In this document: positions 62,107 to 64,000 of the stretch, piece after piece
Position numbering within the stretch: the stretch's first letter is position 1
How the letters are laid out: each line of letters starts with the position of its first letter
From: Allorhizobium pseudoryzae
GTDB lineage: Bacteria; Pseudomonadota; Alphaproteobacteria; Rhizobiales; Rhizobiaceae
Reading direction: 5' to 3'
Assembly: GCF_011046245.1 (NCBI RefSeq)
Contig: NZ_CP049241.1
Coordinates: forward strand, 930,001 to 994,000
Length of the DNA stretch: 64,000 nucleotides
The notes under the pieces: generated by a model
Seen by the model: only the letters and a program-made list of their open reading frames with translations
Database searches by the model: none
What the model was told of the DNA's origin: nothing
Position numbers and translations under genes: made by a program

Positions 62107-63957
62107 ATGGCGCGACTGGTTAAGACCGCCTCGCGCGGCACGAATGCCGCAACGGATAGGGGAACCCCTTTATTGGCAGCCATCGAGACAGTCAGCAAGC
62201 GCAAGCGTCACGTCGATCCGAGCACCCTCACCGCGGTGCTCAAACGCATCATTGCCGAAAACGGTCGTGAGCATATCGGCGGTTATGCCTTCGCCATCCT
62301 CTGTCTGGTGATCGTGGCGCTGTCGACGGCCTTTACCGCCTGGATCATGGAATCGGTGGTCAACGAGGCCTTCGCCAACAAGCGCGCCGATCTCGTGTGG
62401 ATCATCTGCGCGACGATCTTCCTTGCCTTCCTGATGCGCGGTCTCGCGACCTATGGTCAGGCCGTGACGCTGTCGAAGATCGGCAACAACATCGTCGCGC
62501 AATACCAGCGCCGGCTCTATTCGCATCTGATGACGCTGTCGGTCGGCTTCTTCAACGAGTCGCGCTCGGCGCATCTGGCCGCGCAGATCAGCCAGAACGT
62601 CAACGGCATCCGTGACGTGCTGAACCTGACCGTGACTTCCACCGCCCGCGACTTCCTGACGCTGATCGCGCTGATCGGCGTGATGGTCAGCAAGGACCCG
62701 GTGCTGTCGCTGATCGTCTTTGCCGTCGCGCCGCCGCTCCTCTATGCGCTGCGCTACGTGTCGAAGCGGCTGCGCAGTGCTACGAAGGAATCCGTGGAAC
62801 TCAACAGCCACGTGGTGGGCGCCATGCAGGAAACCGTGCAGGGCATTTCCATCGTGAAAGCCTTCACCATGGAAGGCGAGCTCAGCCGCAAGGTGAACAC
62901 CATCATCGACGCGGCGGAAAACCGTGCCAACCGCATCGCGCGGCTGACGGAGCGCACCTCGCCCTTGACGGAAACCTTTGCCGGCCTGTCGATTTCCAGC
63001 GTGATCGCCTATGCGGCCTTCCGTTCGATCTATGACGGTGTGCCGCCCGGCGCCTTCTTCGCCTTCGTTGCGGCGCTCTTGATGGCCTATGATCCGGCCC
63101 GCCGGCTGGCCAAGCTGCAGGTGCAGCTGGAGCGCGCCGTGGTGAATGCCCGGATGATCTACGAGCTTCTCGACCTGCAGCCGCTGCAGCGGGAACGCCC
63201 GGACGCGAAGGATCTGGTCGTGACCAAGGCGCGGATCGAGCTGAAGGGCGTCACCTTCCGCTACGGCGAGGGCGATGCGATCCTCAAGGGCGTCGATATC
63301 GTCGCCGAGGGCGGTGAGACGACGGCGCTGGTTGGCCCGTCGGGCGCCGGCAAATCGACGATCATCGCGCTCATCCCGCGCTTCTACGATCCGGCAGAGG
63401 GTGCGATCCTGATCGATGGACAGGACATTTCGCATGTGACGAAGGCATCGCTGCGCCGCCAGCTCGCCTATGTTTCGCAGCAGCCCTACCTGTTCGAAGG
63501 CACGATCCGCGACAACATCCGCTACGGGCGACCGGAAGCCACCGATGCCGAGGTGGAGGAAGCCGCAAAGCTTGCCTATGCGCATGATTTCATTCTGGCC
63601 CAGCCGCGCGGCTACGAAACATCCGTCGGCGAAAACGGCGTGACGCTGTCTGGCGGGCAACGCCAGCGCCTGTCGATCGCCCGTGCGCTCGTGCGCAATG
63701 CGCCGATCCTGCTGCTCGACGAGGCCACCTCCGCGCTCGACAACGAATCGGAAGCCGCGGTGCAGAAGGCGCTCGATACGGCCATCAAGGGCCGCACGGT
63801 CGTCGTGGTCGCGCACCGTCTTTCCACCGTCGTCAAGGCGGACAAGATCGTCGTGATGGCGGACGGGCTTGTGGTGGAAGAGGGTAATCACGAGACGCTT
63901 GCGCGCCGACCGGACGGGCTTTACGCTCGTCTGAACAATCTTCAGACGCCCGTCTGA
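62107..63957 (+). CDS. MsbA-like ABC exporter (fused permease/ATPase)
   Basis: A 616-residue half-transporter: six membrane helices (about 58-345), then an ABC domain (about 373-610). The ABC domain has Walker A G-P-S-G-A-G-K-S-T (about 417-425), signature L-S-G-G-Q-R-Q-R (about 516-523), Walker B I-L-L-L-D-E-A-T and the H-loop A-H-R-L-S. Homodimers export lipids, drugs or glycans. The basic N-terminal tail of about 55 residues is unusual. Substrate cannot be read; the mgsA-glk-exporter order recurs in rhizobia. Confidence 0.9.
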   Translation: MARLVKTASRGTNAATDRGTPLLAAIETVSKRKRHVDPSTLTAVLKRIIAENGREHIGGYAFAILCLVIVALSTAFTAWIMESVVNEAFANKRADLVWIICATIFLAFLMRGLATYGQAVTLSKIGNNIVAQYQRRLYSHLMTLSVGFFNESRSAHLAAQISQNVNGIRDVLNLTVTSTARDFLTLIALIGVMVSKDPVLSLIVFAVAPPLLYALRYVSKRLRSATKESVELNSHVVGAMQETVQGISIVKAFTMEGELSRKVNTIIDAAENRANRIARLTERTSPLTETFAGLSISSVIAYAAFRSIYDGVPPGAFFAFVAALLMAYDPARRLAKLQVQLERAVVNARMIYELLDLQPLQRERPDAKDLVVTKARIELKGVTFRYGEGDAILKGVDIVAEGGETTALVGPSGAGKSTIIALIPRFYDPAEGAILIDGQDISHVTKASLRRQLAYVSQQPYLFEGTIRDNIRYGRPEATDAEVEEAAKLAYAHDFILAQPRGYETSVGENGVTLSGGQRQRLSIARALVRNAPILLLDEATSALDNESEAAVQKALDTAIKGRTVVVVAHRLSTVVKADKIVVMADGLVVEEGNHETLARRPDGLYARLNNLQTPV

Positions 63958-63962
63958 CACGA

Positions 63963-63993
63963 CCATCCGAACGGATGGCCATTCACTGAGGAG
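63963..63993. other. short dyad and ribosome site at the right edge
   Basis: CCATCCG-AA-CGGATGG (63963-63978) follows the exporter stop. A GAGGAG at 63988-63993 is well placed for a gene starting just past the window end. Confidence 0.3.
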
Positions 63994-64000
63994 CCGATTT

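Overview
The window is a high-GC chromosomal segment of an alphaproteobacterium, most likely Rhizobiaceae (Agrobacterium/Rhizobium/Ensifer relatives). Pointers are a ctp/cpa-type Flp pilus locus in rhizobial order, an anti-sigma factor of the ChrR type, EcfG-like general-stress promoter motifs, and a palindromic intergenic repeat of the kind scattered through rhizobial genomes. No insertion sequence, prophage, CRISPR array, plasmid replication gene or rRNA was seen. It looks like core chromosome with a few accessory insertions.

Layout. 1-1933: NlpC/P60 fragment, MarR regulator and M17 aminopeptidase. 2080-13967: Flp (Tad) pilus locus. A minus-strand run (flp, cpaA-B-C-D-E-F, tadB, tadC) is followed by convergent tadD, with a divergent arm carrying a CpaC-N-domain protein and two TadE-like pseudopilins. 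14068-25731: nucleoside uptake and salvage. Plus strand: deoB-add-upp. Minus strand: BMP-type ABC transporter followed by cdd, pnp, deoC and deoA. 25966-30422: msrA, a small membrane protein, tRNA-Ser(GGA), and manB/manC for GDP-mannose. 30481-32607: three-gene stress operon (Ndi-like, holin-like, DUF3618) behind an EcfG-like promoter. 32740-38841: ECF sigma-chrR-DUF2177 diverging from a flavoprotein-DUF1365-cyclopropane synthase operon, with a convergent SDR. 38961-39133: mosaic palindromic repeat. 39166-46479: single-chain 5-oxoprolinase diverging from a TRAP transporter and a MarR-like regulator. 46606-50071: nucleoside hydrolase, an orphan HigA antitoxin with a HigB toxin stump, and psuK-psuG. 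50255-52456: DUF1236 protein, pncB and a small stress-promoter membrane protein. 52542-59258: yejABEF peptide importer with a PIN-type toxin-antitoxin pair inserted before yejF. 59464-64000: mepA, mgsA, glk and an MsbA-like exporter.

How parts work together. The nucleoside block imports nucleosides, deaminates and phosphorolyses them, then feeds (deoxy)ribose-phosphates to central metabolism. The nearby nucleoside hydrolase and pseudouridine genes extend that theme. The ChrR block keeps all four zinc-site and all four cupin ligands known from Rhodobacter. It also has a sigma-E-like promoter and adjoins lipid-modifying enzymes, suggesting a singlet-oxygen/lipid-damage response. The 5-oxoprolinase/TRAP/MarR group looks like a self-regulated 5-oxoproline utilisation module, with a perfect 7-bp-arm operator in its divergent promoter region.

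The most original signals are a five-fold 11-residue repeat in the DUF3618 protein, the toxin-antitoxin pair coupled into yejABEF, the HigB stump, several EcfG-like promoters, and several long perfect dyads at regulatory positions.
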